Shown in pieces: positions 52,489 to 61,406 of a stretch of DNA of 64,000 bases. A model generated the notes under the pieces. It saw only the letters and a program-made list of their open reading frames with translations, searched no databases and was not told the origin of the DNA. Both the position numbers and the translations under genes were made by a program. Each line of letters opens with the position of its first letter. The stretch's first letter is position 1. The DNA comes from Gordonia desulfuricans NBRC 100010 (lineage in GTDB: Bacteria; Actinomycetota; Actinomycetes; Mycobacteriales; Mycobacteriaceae), in assembly GCF_001485495.1 (NCBI RefSeq), contig NZ_BCNF01000008.1, positions 42,232 through 106,231 of the forward strand, written 5' to 3'.

Positions 52489-52878
52489 ATGAGTTTTCGC
52501 ACACGCCTGACCGCGGCTGCCGCCACCGTGGGCGCGCTGGGGACCGCACTGGTCCTGCCGGCCGCCATCGAGCCGGCCCCGGCGAACGCCTACACCAACT
52601 ACTACGGCGCGATCGCGCTCAACACCTCCACCGGTGCGTACGGACGCTCATGGGACTACGGGTCCTACGGTCAGGCGCGTTCGGCCGCGCTTGGCTCGTG
52701 CGGCTACGGCTGCCGGGTGGTCACCGACTTCGTCAACGGCTGCGGCGCCGTCGCCTCGTCGACGAACTACTGGGGTTACGGCCGCGCCCCGAGCCTCTAC
52801 CGCGCGCAGTCCAATGCGCTGTCGGCGGCCGGTGGCGGCTACATCTACACCTGGGTGTGCACCAGCGGTCACTCCTGA
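52489..52878 (+). CDS. secreted DUF4189 protein
   Basis: 129 residues. A Sec signal peptide ends near APANA34, followed by one DUF4189 domain (YYGAIALNTSTGAYGRSWDYGS, then AQSNALSAAGGGY), with four Cys residues that can form two disulfides. Relatives in M. tuberculosis include Rv1813c, a secreted hypoxia-induced protein. Function unknown. ATG at 52489 with GAGGAG 5 nt upstream, 89 bp after the lipoprotein gene, so probably co-transcribed. Confidence 0.85.
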   Translation: MSFRTRLTAAAATVGALGTALVLPAAIEPAPANAYTNYYGAIALNTSTGAYGRSWDYGSYGQARSAALGSCGYGCRVVTDFVNGCGAVASSTNYWGYGRAPSLYRAQSNALSAAGGGYIYTWVCTSGHS

Positions 52879-52936
52879 CCGTCCTCACCCACACGACCTC
52901 ACCCATACACCGCGGTGGCGTCGTCGGAGCCGGCTC

Positions 52937-54061
52937 TCAGCCCAGCACCGACGGCGCCACCTCGGTGTATGCGGGGATGTCGGCCACCGCTCGGGCGTGC
53001 ACGACGGCCGAGACGATCGCCTCGCGGGCGACCTCGGCGGCCACCCGGCAGATCTCGGCGAGCACCACGGCCTCCGGATTCATCCCGGGCGGGATCTGCG
53101 GACTCGGCTCCACCGCGCGGGCACCGGTGGCGACGGCGAAGATCGTGTCGCCGTCGAGCGGTGAGTGCACCGGATGGATCGCACGGGCCAGACCGTCGTG
53201 GGCGGCCATCGCGACCCGCTTCACCGAGGCCGGCGCCAGCACCGCGTCGGTCGCCACCACCCCGATGGTGGTGTTGAGCACGGTCTGTTTGGCCGCGATC
53301 GTCGACAGGTCGCGCAGGTCGTCGGCATTCGGGTGGACCAGACCGAACCGGCGCAGATCCGCGGCCGTCGCACCCCAGGGCAACCCGGTGTCGGGATCGA
53401 TCACCGCGCCCACCGGATTGGCCGCGATCACCGCGCCGACCCGGATCCCGGCCGCGGGGCCGGAGTCGATCAGACGGCCCGCGGTACCCAGACCTCCCTT
53501 GAGCCCGGCGGCCCGGGCACCGGTACCGGCACCCACCGAGCCGATCTCGAAGTCGGCCGACGCCGAGCGCACCGCGTGCACCCCGAAGTCGGCGTCGGGC
53601 CGGCGGGTCCACTGCCCCACCGGCAGATCGAAGATCACCGCGGCCGGGACGATCGGCACCACATGACCGTGGCGATCCATCGGCAGTCCCACACCCTGCG
53701 CCTCGAGTTCGGTCATCACCCCGTCGGCGGTGGCCAGCCCGTACGCGCTGCCACCCGACAGCACGATCGCGTGCGCGGTGGTCACCGTGTTGGACGGGTC
53801 GAGCAGATCGGTCTCACGCGTGCCCGGACCTCCGCCGCGGACGTCGACGGCGACCGTCGGTGCCGGACCGTCGGGAGTGGGTGCGGCGATCCGTACCACC
53901 GTGGTGCCGGTGGCCCAGCCGAAACCGGGCGGATCGTCGGGGCCGTCCCCGCCGACACCGACCTCCGCGTCGAGCCGATGGTGATGTCCGACGGTGATCC
54001 CGGCGACGTCGGTGATCCGGTTGCCCGGAGCTGCACGGTGGTGGTCGGGGTGTCCGGTCAC
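52937..54061 (-). CDS. P1-family N-terminal nucleophile peptidase (DmpA-like, Rv1333 equivalent)
   Basis: 374 residues. Family S58/P1 proteins cleave themselves and act as aminopeptidases or amidases. Visible signatures are GNRITDVAGITVGH, TDLLDPSNTVTTAHAIVLSGGSAYGL and VGAGTGARAAGLKGGLG, where Thr180 is a candidate nucleophile by analogy with NylC. Substrate unknown. The GTG at 54061 has GAGAGG 7 nt upstream. Equivalent in place and strand to Rv1333 next to Rv1332 and clpS. Confidence 0.85.
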   Translation of the reverse strand: MTGHPDHHRAAPGNRITDVAGITVGHHHRLDAEVGVGGDGPDDPPGFGWATGTTVVRIAAPTPDGPAPTVAVDVRGGGPGTRETDLLDPSNTVTTAHAIVLSGGSAYGLATADGVMTELEAQGVGLPMDRHGHVVPIVPAAVIFDLPVGQWTRRPDADFGVHAVRSASADFEIGSVGAGTGARAAGLKGGLGTAGRLIDSGPAAGIRVGAVIAANPVGAVIDPDTGLPWGATAADLRRFGLVHPNADDLRDLSTIAAKQTVLNTTIGVVATDAVLAPASVKRVAMAAHDGLARAIHPVHSPLDGDTIFAVATGARAVEPSPQIPPGMNPEAVVLAEICRVAAEVAREAIVSAVVHARAVADIPAYTEVAPSVLG

Positions 54062-54107
54062 AGCGGCGCCTCTCGTGTGGGGTGGCCGATCACGCTTCCC
54101 GGATCGG

Positions 54108-54683
54108 TCACATCAGGGCCTCGACCAGCAGTTCCTGCATCACCGTCAGCCAGTGATAGACGTCGAGGTGTGCGGCATGGGGATGGTCGTCGGGATAGCG
54201 GTCGGGCGTGTCCTCGGAGATCCCGAGCATCGCACCGAGCGCCAGCCGCACGTCGTTGAGGGCGGTCAGCCACGCGAGCGCCTGCTCCTCGGTCAGGGCT
54301 ATCTCGCCGCCGCCGTCGGGCAGTGACTCCACCAGGATCTGTGCCGCCGACAGCTTCGCGTCGATGATGCGTGGCTCGTTGATGCTGCGCAGCGCGGAGT
54401 TGAGATCACCGTTGACGACGTCGGCGCCGAGTTCGCGTTCCTGGTCGGGCCGGTGGAAGTCGGGCAGCAGCCGACCCAGGGTGAGGTCGGCCGGGGCGGT
54501 GCTGTGGCCGGTGGTGATGCCGGTCAGTTCGGCGAGTTCGTCGGTCGGGGCGCTCGCCGCACGCTCGGACAGCAGTTCGGTCAGCGACCCCACCATCGAG
54601 AGGAGCAGTTCCACCTCGTTGCGGTCGAGGCTCGAACAGATCCGCAGGCGAGATCCCCGTCCATGTCGTTTCCAGGTACGCAC
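54108..54683 (-). CDS. DUF2017 protein (Rv1332-like)
   Basis: 191 residues, almost entirely helical, with DRNEVELLLSMVGSLTELL at the N-terminus and ALAWLTALNDVRLALGAMLG and HLDVYHWLTVMQELLVEAL near the end. The DUF2017 family is nearly always encoded next to clpS in actinobacteria, which suggests a role in ClpS/Clp proteolysis, but no activity is known. GTG start at 54683, 17 bp after clpS. Confidence 0.88.
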   Translation of the reverse strand: MRTWKRHGRGSRLRICSSLDRNEVELLLSMVGSLTELLSERAASAPTDELAELTGITTGHSTAPADLTLGRLLPDFHRPDQERELGADVVNGDLNSALRSINEPRIIDAKLSAAQILVESLPDGGGEIALTEEQALAWLTALNDVRLALGAMLGISEDTPDRYPDDHPHAAHLDVYHWLTVMQELLVEALM

Positions 54684-54700
54684 GTGTCACTCGTCTTCGA

Positions 54701-55024
54701 TCAGCAGTCGCGCTGCATTGTCGCCCACAGCCCCGCGGCATGCAGTTTTCGGACATCGGACTCGACCTTGTCGCGGTCGCCGGAGGACACCACGGCCTTG
54801 CCCTCGGTGTGGACCTGCATCATCAGCTCGTTGGCCTTGGCCTCGGAGTAACCGAAGATCTTCTGGAACACGAAGGTCACATAGCGCATCAGGTTGACCG
54901 GGTCGTCCCACACGATCGTCATCCAGGGACGGTCGAGATCCGACGCACTGTCGGCGACGGAGGGCTCGGCAACCGCCGCACCACCGGGAGTAGCCTCATG
55001 CGCACGAATCACGTCAGGCGCCAT
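54701..55024 (-). CDS. clpS: ATP-dependent Clp protease adaptor ClpS
   Basis: 107 residues. It delivers N-degron proteins to ClpC/ClpP. The core is [28 protein letters not shown], where WDDPVN is the substrate pocket motif, then [14 protein letters not shown] and [13 protein letters not shown]. The disordered N-terminus of about 30 residues is usual. The ATG at 55024 is leaderless by promoter position. Divergent from pncB with only 26 bp between starts. Confidence 0.95.
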   Translation of the reverse strand: MAPDVIRAHEATPGGAAVAEPSVADSASDLDRPWMTIVWDDPVNLMRYVTFVFQKIFGYSEAKANELMMQVHTEGKAVVSSGDRDKVESDVRKLHAAGLWATMQRDC

Positions 55025-55031
55025 ACGTCCA

Positions 55032-55037
55032 AGGGTA
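55032..55037 (-). promoter_or_regulatory. -10 element of clpS (leaderless)
   Basis: On the minus strand TACCCT is 7 nt before the ATG of clpS. It lies within the 26-bp gap to pncB. Confidence 0.4.
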
Positions 55038-55050
55038 AGGGATCTCAAAC

Positions 55051-56349
55051 GTGTACAACACCGCGCTACTGACCGATCACTACGAGCTGACGATGGTCGC
55101 GGCGGCGCTCCGGGCACCGATCGCGCACCGCGAGTGCGTCTTCGAGGTGTTCGCGAGGAGGCTGCCCGACGGCCGCCGGTACGGCGTCGTCGCCGGTACC
55201 GGCCGGGTGCTCGACGAGCTGGCACGGTTCCGGTTCGGCGACGCCGAGATCGCGGTGGTGGAGCGTTTCCTCGACCCCGACACCGTCGCCTGGCTGCGGG
55301 ATTACCGGTTCTCCGGCGACATCGACGGCTATCGCGAGGGTGAGCTGTACTTCCCGGGATCGCCGATCCTCACCGTCCGCGGGACCTTCGCCGAGGCGGT
55401 CCTGCTCGAGACGCTGATCCTGTCGATCCTCAATCACGACAGCGCGATCGCCTCGGCCGCCGCCCGGATGGTCTCCGCCGCCGGCCGTCGCCCCCTGATC
55501 GAGATGGGGTCGCGCCGCACCCACGAGCGTGCGGCGGTCGCCGCGGCCCGGGCCGCCCACATCGCCGGGGTCGGCTCGACGTCGAATCTGGAGGCCGCAC
55601 GTCTCTACGGCGTGCCCAGCGCCGGCACCGCCGCGCACGCCTTCACCCTCGGGTTCACCGGCCCGGACGGCACCGACGAGAAGGCGGCCTTCGCCACCCA
55701 GATCGAGGCGCTCGGGGTGGACACGACGCTGCTGGTGGACACCTACGACATCACCCAGGGTGTCCGCAATGCGATCGAGGTGGCCGGCCCCGGACTCGGT
55801 GCGGTGCGCATCGACTCCGGTGATCTCGGGGTGCTGGCCCGGCAGGTGCGCGACCAGCTCGACTCGTTGGGTGCCACCGAGACCAAGATCGTGGTCTCCG
55901 GCGACCTCGACGAGTACGCGATCGCCTCGCTGCGGGCCGAACCGGTCGACATCTACGGGGTGGGCACCTCGCTGGTCACCGGCAGCGGCGCACCGACCGC
56001 GGGGATGGTCTACAAACTCGTCGAGGTGGACGGCATCCCGGTGTCCAAACGCTCCAGCCACAAGGAATCCCGGGGCGGCCGCAAGACCGCGTTCCGGGCC
56101 GCCCGGCCCAGCGGCACCATCGTCGAGGAGATCGTGTCACAGGGTGGCGGTAAGGTCCCCGAGACGAATGGATTGATCACCCGCGAACTGCAGATCCCGC
56201 TGGTACGTGGCGGCGATGTGCTCGACGGACTGCCGACGCTGACCGACGCCCGTGAACACCTCGCACGCGGACTGGTGAGTCTGCCGTGGGAGGGGCTGGG
56301 CCTGTCGCACGGCGACCCGGCGGTCCCGACCCGCCACGTCGTCGGCTGA
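55051..56349 (+). CDS. pncB: nicotinate phosphoribosyltransferase
   Basis: 432 residues. It makes nicotinate mononucleotide for NAD salvage. Start [15 protein letters not shown] is the family N-terminus; [24 protein letters not shown], the phospho-accepting His region in [23 protein letters not shown] and [13 protein letters not shown] are the substrate and PRPP motifs. GTG at 55051 with AAGGG about 9 nt upstream. Same place as Rv1330c. A nicotinamidase gene follows, completing the nicotinamide-to-NaMN route. Confidence 0.95.
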   Translation: MYNTALLTDHYELTMVAAALRAPIAHRECVFEVFARRLPDGRRYGVVAGTGRVLDELARFRFGDAEIAVVERFLDPDTVAWLRDYRFSGDIDGYREGELYFPGSPILTVRGTFAEAVLLETLILSILNHDSAIASAAARMVSAAGRRPLIEMGSRRTHERAAVAAARAAHIAGVGSTSNLEAARLYGVPSAGTAAHAFTLGFTGPDGTDEKAAFATQIEALGVDTTLLVDTYDITQGVRNAIEVAGPGLGAVRIDSGDLGVLARQVRDQLDSLGATETKIVVSGDLDEYAIASLRAEPVDIYGVGTSLVTGSGAPTAGMVYKLVEVDGIPVSKRSSHKESRGGRKTAFRAARPSGTIVEEIVSQGGGKVPETNGLITRELQIPLVRGGDVLDGLPTLTDAREHLARGLVSLPWEGLGLSHGDPAVPTRHVVG

Positions 56350-56430
56350 CCCCGGCGCGGGACCCGGCCGATCCATCCGACACCGGCCCCGACCCGCACC
56401 ACACCCTGCCCGCCCGAGCCCACCCACATC

Positions 56431-56515
56431 CCGACACCAGCCCAGTACCGATATCAGCCCCGTACCGACACCAGCCCCGTACCGACACCAGCCCCGTACC
56501 GACACCAGCCCAGCA
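56431..56515. repeat. five-unit 17-bp tandem repeat between pncB and pncA
   Basis: Units start at 56431, 56448, 56465, 56482 and 56499 with consensus CCGACACCAGCCCCGTA; units three and four are identical. The spacing is exactly 17 bp, so the array is not in-frame coding repetition. It fills the middle of a 247-bp gap that otherwise shows only C-rich low-complexity DNA. Confidence 0.88.
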
Positions 56516-56596
56516 CGAGCCCGGAGCTGCACGAGCCCGGCCGGCCCCGACGGCGCGCCCGGCCCGTACCCGGCCCCGTCACCATCAGGAGAGACC

Positions 56597-57223
56597 ATGA
56601 GCGAGACCGCGCGCGGTGATGCGTTGATCATCGTCGACGTCCAGAACGATTTCTGTGAGGGTGGCGCACTCGGGGTGCGTGGTGGGCACGCGGTGTCGGA
56701 GTCGGTCAACGCCCTGCTCGCCGAGTACCCGACGGTGGTGGCCACCCGCGATCACCACATCGATCCGGGTGCGCATTTCTCCGACACCCCGGACTTCGTC
56801 GACACGTGGCCACCGCACTGCCGCGCCGGCACCGACGGCGCCGCATTCGCCCCGGCCCTCGACACCTCGACGGTCGCGGCGGTGTTCGACAAGGGTGAGT
56901 ACGCGGCGGCCTACTCGGGATTCGAGGGCGCCCACGAGACCGGGACGGTGCTGGCCGACTGGTTGCACGAGCGTGGGGTGAAGCGGGTCGACGTGGTGGG
57001 TATCGCCACCGATCACTGTGTCCGTGCCACCGCGCTCGACGCCGCACGCGCCGGATTCCACACCCGGGTGCTGCTGGAGCACACCGCCGCCGTCGCACCG
57101 GCCACCGCCGCCGCTGCGCTCGACGAGATGCGTTCGGCCGGAATCGATCTCGTCGGCGATCTGGCGTACGGCGGTTCCTCGCACGACGCCCCGGCACCCC
57201 ACCACGACGGCCCCGAGGACTGA
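56597..57223 (+). CDS. pncA: nicotinamidase
   Basis: 208 residues. It hydrolyses nicotinamide to nicotinate; the homologue in M. tuberculosis activates pyrazinamide. The catalytic triad is D14 (VDVQNDF), K98 (FDKGEYAAAYSGFEG) and C141 (ATDHCVRAT), with metal ligands in TRDHHIDPGAHF. ATG at 56597 with AGGAGAG about 6 nt upstream. It is inserted between pncB and dinG here, where M. tuberculosis has no pncA. Confidence 0.95.
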   Translation: MSETARGDALIIVDVQNDFCEGGALGVRGGHAVSESVNALLAEYPTVVATRDHHIDPGAHFSDTPDFVDTWPPHCRAGTDGAAFAPALDTSTVAAVFDKGEYAAAYSGFEGAHETGTVLADWLHERGVKRVDVVGIATDHCVRATALDAARAGFHTRVLLEHTAAVAPATAAAALDEMRSAGIDLVGDLAYGGSSHDAPAPHHDGPED

Positions 57224-57234
57224 GACCCACCGCC

Positions 57235-59343
57235 ATGTCACAACTTCCCCCGGTCACCGAACTGCTCGACGGGGCGGTCACCGCCCTGTCCGGCCGGCGC
57301 CGCGACGGGCAGGTCCGCATGGCGAGTGCGGTGGCGCACGCGATCGACGTCGGCGAGCATCTGGCCGTCCAGGCCGGTACCGGCACCGGCAAGTCGCTGG
57401 CCTATCTGGTGCCGGCGATCCGCCACGCCGTCGACTCCGGCGACACCGTGGTGGTGTCGACGGCCACCATCGCGCTGCAGCGTCAGCTCGTCGAGCGGGA
57501 CCTGCCGCGACTGGCCGATGCCCTGACCGGCCCGCTGGGACGCAAGCCGACCTTCGCGATCCTCAAGGGTCGCGCCAACTATCTGTGCCTGCACAAGATC
57601 CATGCCGGCACCGTCGAAGAACCCGACAACGAGTTGTTCGACGCCTTCGAGCTCTCGCGCACCGGCCGTGAGGTCACCCGCCTGCGGGAATGGTTGTCCG
57701 ACACCGAGACCGGCGACCGTGACGACCTCTCCCCGGGCGTCACCGACCGCGCGTGGCGGCAGGTGAGCGTCTCGGCGCGGGAATGCCTCGGCGCGGCCCA
57801 CTGCACCTATGCCGATGACTGCTTCGCCGAACGGTCGCGCCGGGCGAGTGCCCAGGTGGACGTGATCGTGACCAACCACGCGATGCTGGCGATCGACGCG
57901 ATGAGCCCGGCCAACGTGCTGCCCGAGCACGACGTGGTGATCATCGACGAGGCCCACGAACTGGTCGACCGGATCACCGCGGTGACCACCGACGAGGTGT
58001 CGGCGGCGTCGGTGGCCAACCTGTCCCGACGCTGCGGCAAGCTCGTCGACGAGGAGACCGTCGACGCACTGCTCGGTGCCGGCGAACAGCTCGGCGAACT
58101 GCTCGAATCGATGCCGCCCGGCGAGTGGACGTCGTTGCCGTCGGGCGCCGCGGCCATCCTGGCGATGCTGCGTGACCGGCTGTGGCAGACCCGCACCGCG
58201 ATCGGACCGGCGCGCGGGGCCGGCGCCGACGAGTCCACCGCGGCCGCGCGCTCGGCGGCACTGACCGGCATCGACGACGCCCACGACATGATCGTGCGGC
58301 TGCTCGGCACCTTCGACGAGCCGGATGCGTCCAAACGCCGCGATGTGGTGTGGGTCGGTCTGGAGCGGATCGGCCGGGGCCCGGCCGCCTCCACGCGACC
58401 GGTGCTGCACGTTGCACCGCTGTCGGTGGGCGGGCTGCTGCGCTCCACCCTGTTCAGCGGCGCCACGGTGATCCTGACCTCCGCCACGCTGACCATCGGC
58501 GGCAACTTCGATGCACTGGCCGCGACGTGGGGACTGCCCGCCGACGCCCGCACCGACGGCCCCTCCCCCGGCAAGGGCGCCGACACCCCGGCCGCCGACG
58601 ACGACCCGGTCCCGCTGCGCGACCTGACCGCGACGGGGCAGATCGCGCCGTCGGATTCGGGCCGGGTGCGCTGGACCGGCCTGGATGCGGGATCACCCTT
58701 CGACTACCCGAAGTCGGCGATCCTGTACGTGGCGCGCCATCTCCCCCGCCCCGGCCGGGACGGACTGGCGCCGGTCACCCTCGACGAGATCGCCGGCCTG
58801 ATCACCGCGGCGGGCGGACGCACCCTGGGATTGTTCTCGTCGATGCGGGCCGCCCGGGAGGCCACCGACGCACTCACACCCCGCCTGAACGTGCCGATCC
58901 TCTGCCAGGGGGACGACACCACGTCGTCGTTGGTCAAGCGGTTCGCCGACGATCCGGCCACCTGCCTGTTCGGCACGCTGTCGCTGTGGCAGGGCGTCGA
59001 CGTCCCCGGGCCGTCGCTGTCGCTGGTCCTGATCGACCGCATCCCGTTCCCGCGGCCGGACGATCCGCTGGCCACCGCCCGGCAGCGGGCGATCGACGCG
59101 CGCGGCGGCAACGGGTTCCTGTCGGTGTCGGCCAATCACGCCGCCCTGCTGCTCGCGCAGGGCACCGGCCGGTTGCTCCGGTCGGTCGACGACCGTGGTG
59201 TGGTGGCGATCCTCGACTCGCGGCTGGCGACCGCGGGCTACGGCGGATACCTGATGGCGTCGCTGCCGCCGTTCTGGCGGACCACCGACTCATCCGTCGT
59301 GAAGTCTGCGCTCAGCAGACTCACCGCAGTACCCTTACGCTGA
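57235..59343 (+). CDS. dinG: DinG-type ATP-dependent helicase
   Basis: 702 residues. An SF2 XPD-like 5'-3' helicase for unwinding D-loops, R-loops and stalled forks. Walker A AGTGTGKSLAYL near 46-57, the DEAH box VVIIDEAHELVDR, four cysteines for a 4Fe-4S cluster between them (CLH, then CLGAAHC and DDC), SATLTIGG and the final QGTGRLLRSVDDRGVVAILDSR. Equivalent of Rv1329c. 11 bp after pncA. Confidence 0.92.
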   Translation: MSQLPPVTELLDGAVTALSGRRRDGQVRMASAVAHAIDVGEHLAVQAGTGTGKSLAYLVPAIRHAVDSGDTVVVSTATIALQRQLVERDLPRLADALTGPLGRKPTFAILKGRANYLCLHKIHAGTVEEPDNELFDAFELSRTGREVTRLREWLSDTETGDRDDLSPGVTDRAWRQVSVSARECLGAAHCTYADDCFAERSRRASAQVDVIVTNHAMLAIDAMSPANVLPEHDVVIIDEAHELVDRITAVTTDEVSAASVANLSRRCGKLVDEETVDALLGAGEQLGELLESMPPGEWTSLPSGAAAILAMLRDRLWQTRTAIGPARGAGADESTAAARSAALTGIDDAHDMIVRLLGTFDEPDASKRRDVVWVGLERIGRGPAASTRPVLHVAPLSVGGLLRSTLFSGATVILTSATLTIGGNFDALAATWGLPADARTDGPSPGKGADTPAADDDPVPLRDLTATGQIAPSDSGRVRWTGLDAGSPFDYPKSAILYVARHLPRPGRDGLAPVTLDEIAGLITAAGGRTLGLFSSMRAAREATDALTPRLNVPILCQGDDTTSSLVKRFADDPATCLFGTLSLWQGVDVPGPSLSLVLIDRIPFPRPDDPLATARQRAIDARGGNGFLSVSANHAALLLAQGTGRLLRSVDDRGVVAILDSRLATAGYGGYLMASLPPFWRTTDSSVVKSALSRLTAVPLR

Positions 59344-59361
59344 GCCTGACCCAAGGGAACA

Positions 59362-59380
59362 CCCGACCGCCACGGTCGGG
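59362..59380 (+). promoter_or_regulatory. hairpin just before glgE
   Basis: CCCGACCG-CCA-CGGTCGGG is a perfect 8-bp stem 18 nt after the dinG stop and 17 nt before the glgE GTG. It may act as a weak terminator or shape the glgE ribosome site. Confidence 0.4.
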
Positions 59381-59397
59381 GAGAAAGGGGGCCGTGC

Positions 59398-61398
59398 GTG
59401 ATCGGCCGGATGGGCATCGACGACATCCAACCACTGGTCTCGGCAGGCAGCTATCCCGCCAAAGCCGTTGTGGGCGAAATGATTCCGGTGAGTGTCACCG
59501 CCTGGCGGGAAGGTCACGACGCGCTCGGGGTGACACTGCGGGTGCACGGCCCCCGACACCGCAGGTCCACCATCCGCATGACCCCGGCGGCGGAGCCGGA
59601 CCAGTTCGACGCCGCATTCGTGCCGGACGCGATCGGGTACTGGACCTTCCGGATCGAGGCGTGGAGTGATCCGTACACCACCTGGCGCTCGGGGGTGACC
59701 AAGAAGATCGAGGCCGGCCAGACCACCGCCGATCTCGCCAACGATCTCGAGATCGGCGCCCGCCTGCTCACCACCGCACGTGAGCACCTCGACGACGCCG
59801 AGCGCACCGCACTCGACGATGCGATCGGACTGTTGCGGTCGGAGCACCTGGGCCTGCAGTCGCGGGTGTCGGGGGCGATCTCCGAGCACGTCGCGACGAT
59901 CCTGTACGGGTCGCCGGTGCGTGAGATGGTCACCAAGAGCCGCAATCACCGCGTGTGGGTGGATCGGCGGCGCGCCCTGTACGGCTCCTGGTACGAGATG
60001 TTCCCGCGGTCGACCGGCGGCTGGGACAACGACGGCCATCCGGTGCACGGCACCTTCCTGACCGCGGCACAGGATCTGCCGCGCATCGCCGACATGGGAT
60101 TCGACGTCGTCTATCTGCCACCGATCCATCCGATCGGCGAGGTCAACCGCAAGGGTCCCAACAACACCCTCGTCGCCGGACCCGACGACGTCGGCTCCCC
60201 GTGGGCGATCGGTTCGGCCCAGGGCGGCCACGACGCGATCCATCCCCGGCTCGGCTCCGAGGAGGACTTCACGTACTTCGTCGGCCGTGCCCGCGAACTC
60301 GGCATGGAGATCGCCCTGGACCTGGCGTTGCAATGCGCGCCCGATCATCCGTGGGCCGTCGAACATCCCGACTGGTTCACCGTCCTCCCCGACGGCACGA
60401 TCGCATATGCGGAGAACCCGCCGAAGAAGTACCAGGACATCTATCCGCTGAACTTCGACAACGACCGCGACGGCATCTACGGTGCCGTCCTGCAGGTGAT
60501 GCTGCATTGGGTTCGGTTGGGCGTCAAGATCTTTCGGGTCGACAATCCACACACCAAGCCACCGAACATGTGGATGTGGGTGATCTCGGAGGTCAAGAAA
60601 CGCGACCCGGACGTGCTGTTCCTGTCGGAGGCGTTCACCCGGCGGGCCCGGCTCTACGGTCTGGCCCGGCTCGGCTTCACCCAGTCGTACACGTACTTCA
60701 CGTGGAAGACCGAGAAGTGGGAGCTCGAGGAGTTCGGTCGCGAGATCGCCGCGCATGCCGACGAGGCGCGCCCCAACCTGTTCGTCAACACCCCCGACAT
60801 CCTGCACGAGAGCCTGCAGCACGGCGGTCCGGGCATGTTCGCCTTGCGGGCGGCGCTGGCCGCGACCCTCGCGCCGTCGTGGGGGGTCTACAGCGGGTAC
60901 GAGTTGTACGAGCACCGCGCGGTGCGTGCGGGCACCGAGGAGTACCTGGACTCGGAGAAGTACCAGCTGCGTCCGCGTGACTACAAGGCCGCGGCCAGTC
61001 GCGGGGAGTCGTTGGAGCCGTGGATCACCGCGCTCAACCACATCCGACGACGCCATCCGGCGTTGCAGCAGCTGCGCAACCTCACCTTCCATCACCTCGA
61101 CAATCCCGCGCTGATCGCCTACTCCAAGATCGACCCGGTCTCCGGCGACCGTGTGATCGTGGTGATCAACCTCAATCCGTACGGCACGGAGACCTCGACG
61201 TTGTGGCTGGACATGCCGGCCCTCGGCTTCGACTGGCAGGACCGGTTCGGGGTGCACGACGAGGTGACCGGTGAGGAGTATTCCTGGGGTCAGGCCAATT
61301 TCATCAGACTCGAACCGTGGCGGGCGGTGGCGCACATCCTCGCGTTGCCGCCCCTGGATCCCGCCACCGCCGAGGAACTCTCCTACCGGATTCGATGA
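59398..61398 (+). CDS. glgE: alpha-1,4-glucan:maltose-1-phosphate maltosyltransferase GlgE
   Basis: 666 residues. It extends alpha-glucan chains with maltosyl units from maltose 1-phosphate, a GH13_3 enzyme. The signature RVDNPHTKP has the nucleophilic Asp near 381, [10 protein letters not shown] has the acid/base Glu near 410, and NTPDILHE comes after. The N-terminal beta domain (about 20-110) is present. GTG at 59398 after a purine-rich GAAAGGGGG; an ATG four codons on is an alternative. Its stop overlaps the upstream start option of glgB. glgP, found between dinG and glgE in M. tuberculosis, is absent. Confidence 0.95.
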   Translation: MIGRMGIDDIQPLVSAGSYPAKAVVGEMIPVSVTAWREGHDALGVTLRVHGPRHRRSTIRMTPAAEPDQFDAAFVPDAIGYWTFRIEAWSDPYTTWRSGVTKKIEAGQTTADLANDLEIGARLLTTAREHLDDAERTALDDAIGLLRSEHLGLQSRVSGAISEHVATILYGSPVREMVTKSRNHRVWVDRRRALYGSWYEMFPRSTGGWDNDGHPVHGTFLTAAQDLPRIADMGFDVVYLPPIHPIGEVNRKGPNNTLVAGPDDVGSPWAIGSAQGGHDAIHPRLGSEEDFTYFVGRARELGMEIALDLALQCAPDHPWAVEHPDWFTVLPDGTIAYAENPPKKYQDIYPLNFDNDRDGIYGAVLQVMLHWVRLGVKIFRVDNPHTKPPNMWMWVISEVKKRDPDVLFLSEAFTRRARLYGLARLGFTQSYTYFTWKTEKWELEEFGREIAAHADEARPNLFVNTPDILHESLQHGGPGMFALRAALAATLAPSWGVYSGYELYEHRAVRAGTEEYLDSEKYQLRPRDYKAAASRGESLEPWITALNHIRRRHPALQQLRNLTFHHLDNPALIAYSKIDPVSGDRVIVVINLNPYGTETSTLWLDMPALGFDWQDRFGVHDEVTGEEYSWGQANFIRLEPWRAVAHILALPPLDPATAEELSYRIR

Positions 61399-61406
61399 GG
61401 ACGCCT

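Noticed and set aside
56431..56515. CRISPR array between pncB and pncA
   Set aside because: Units are contiguous 17-bp tandem copies without spacers.
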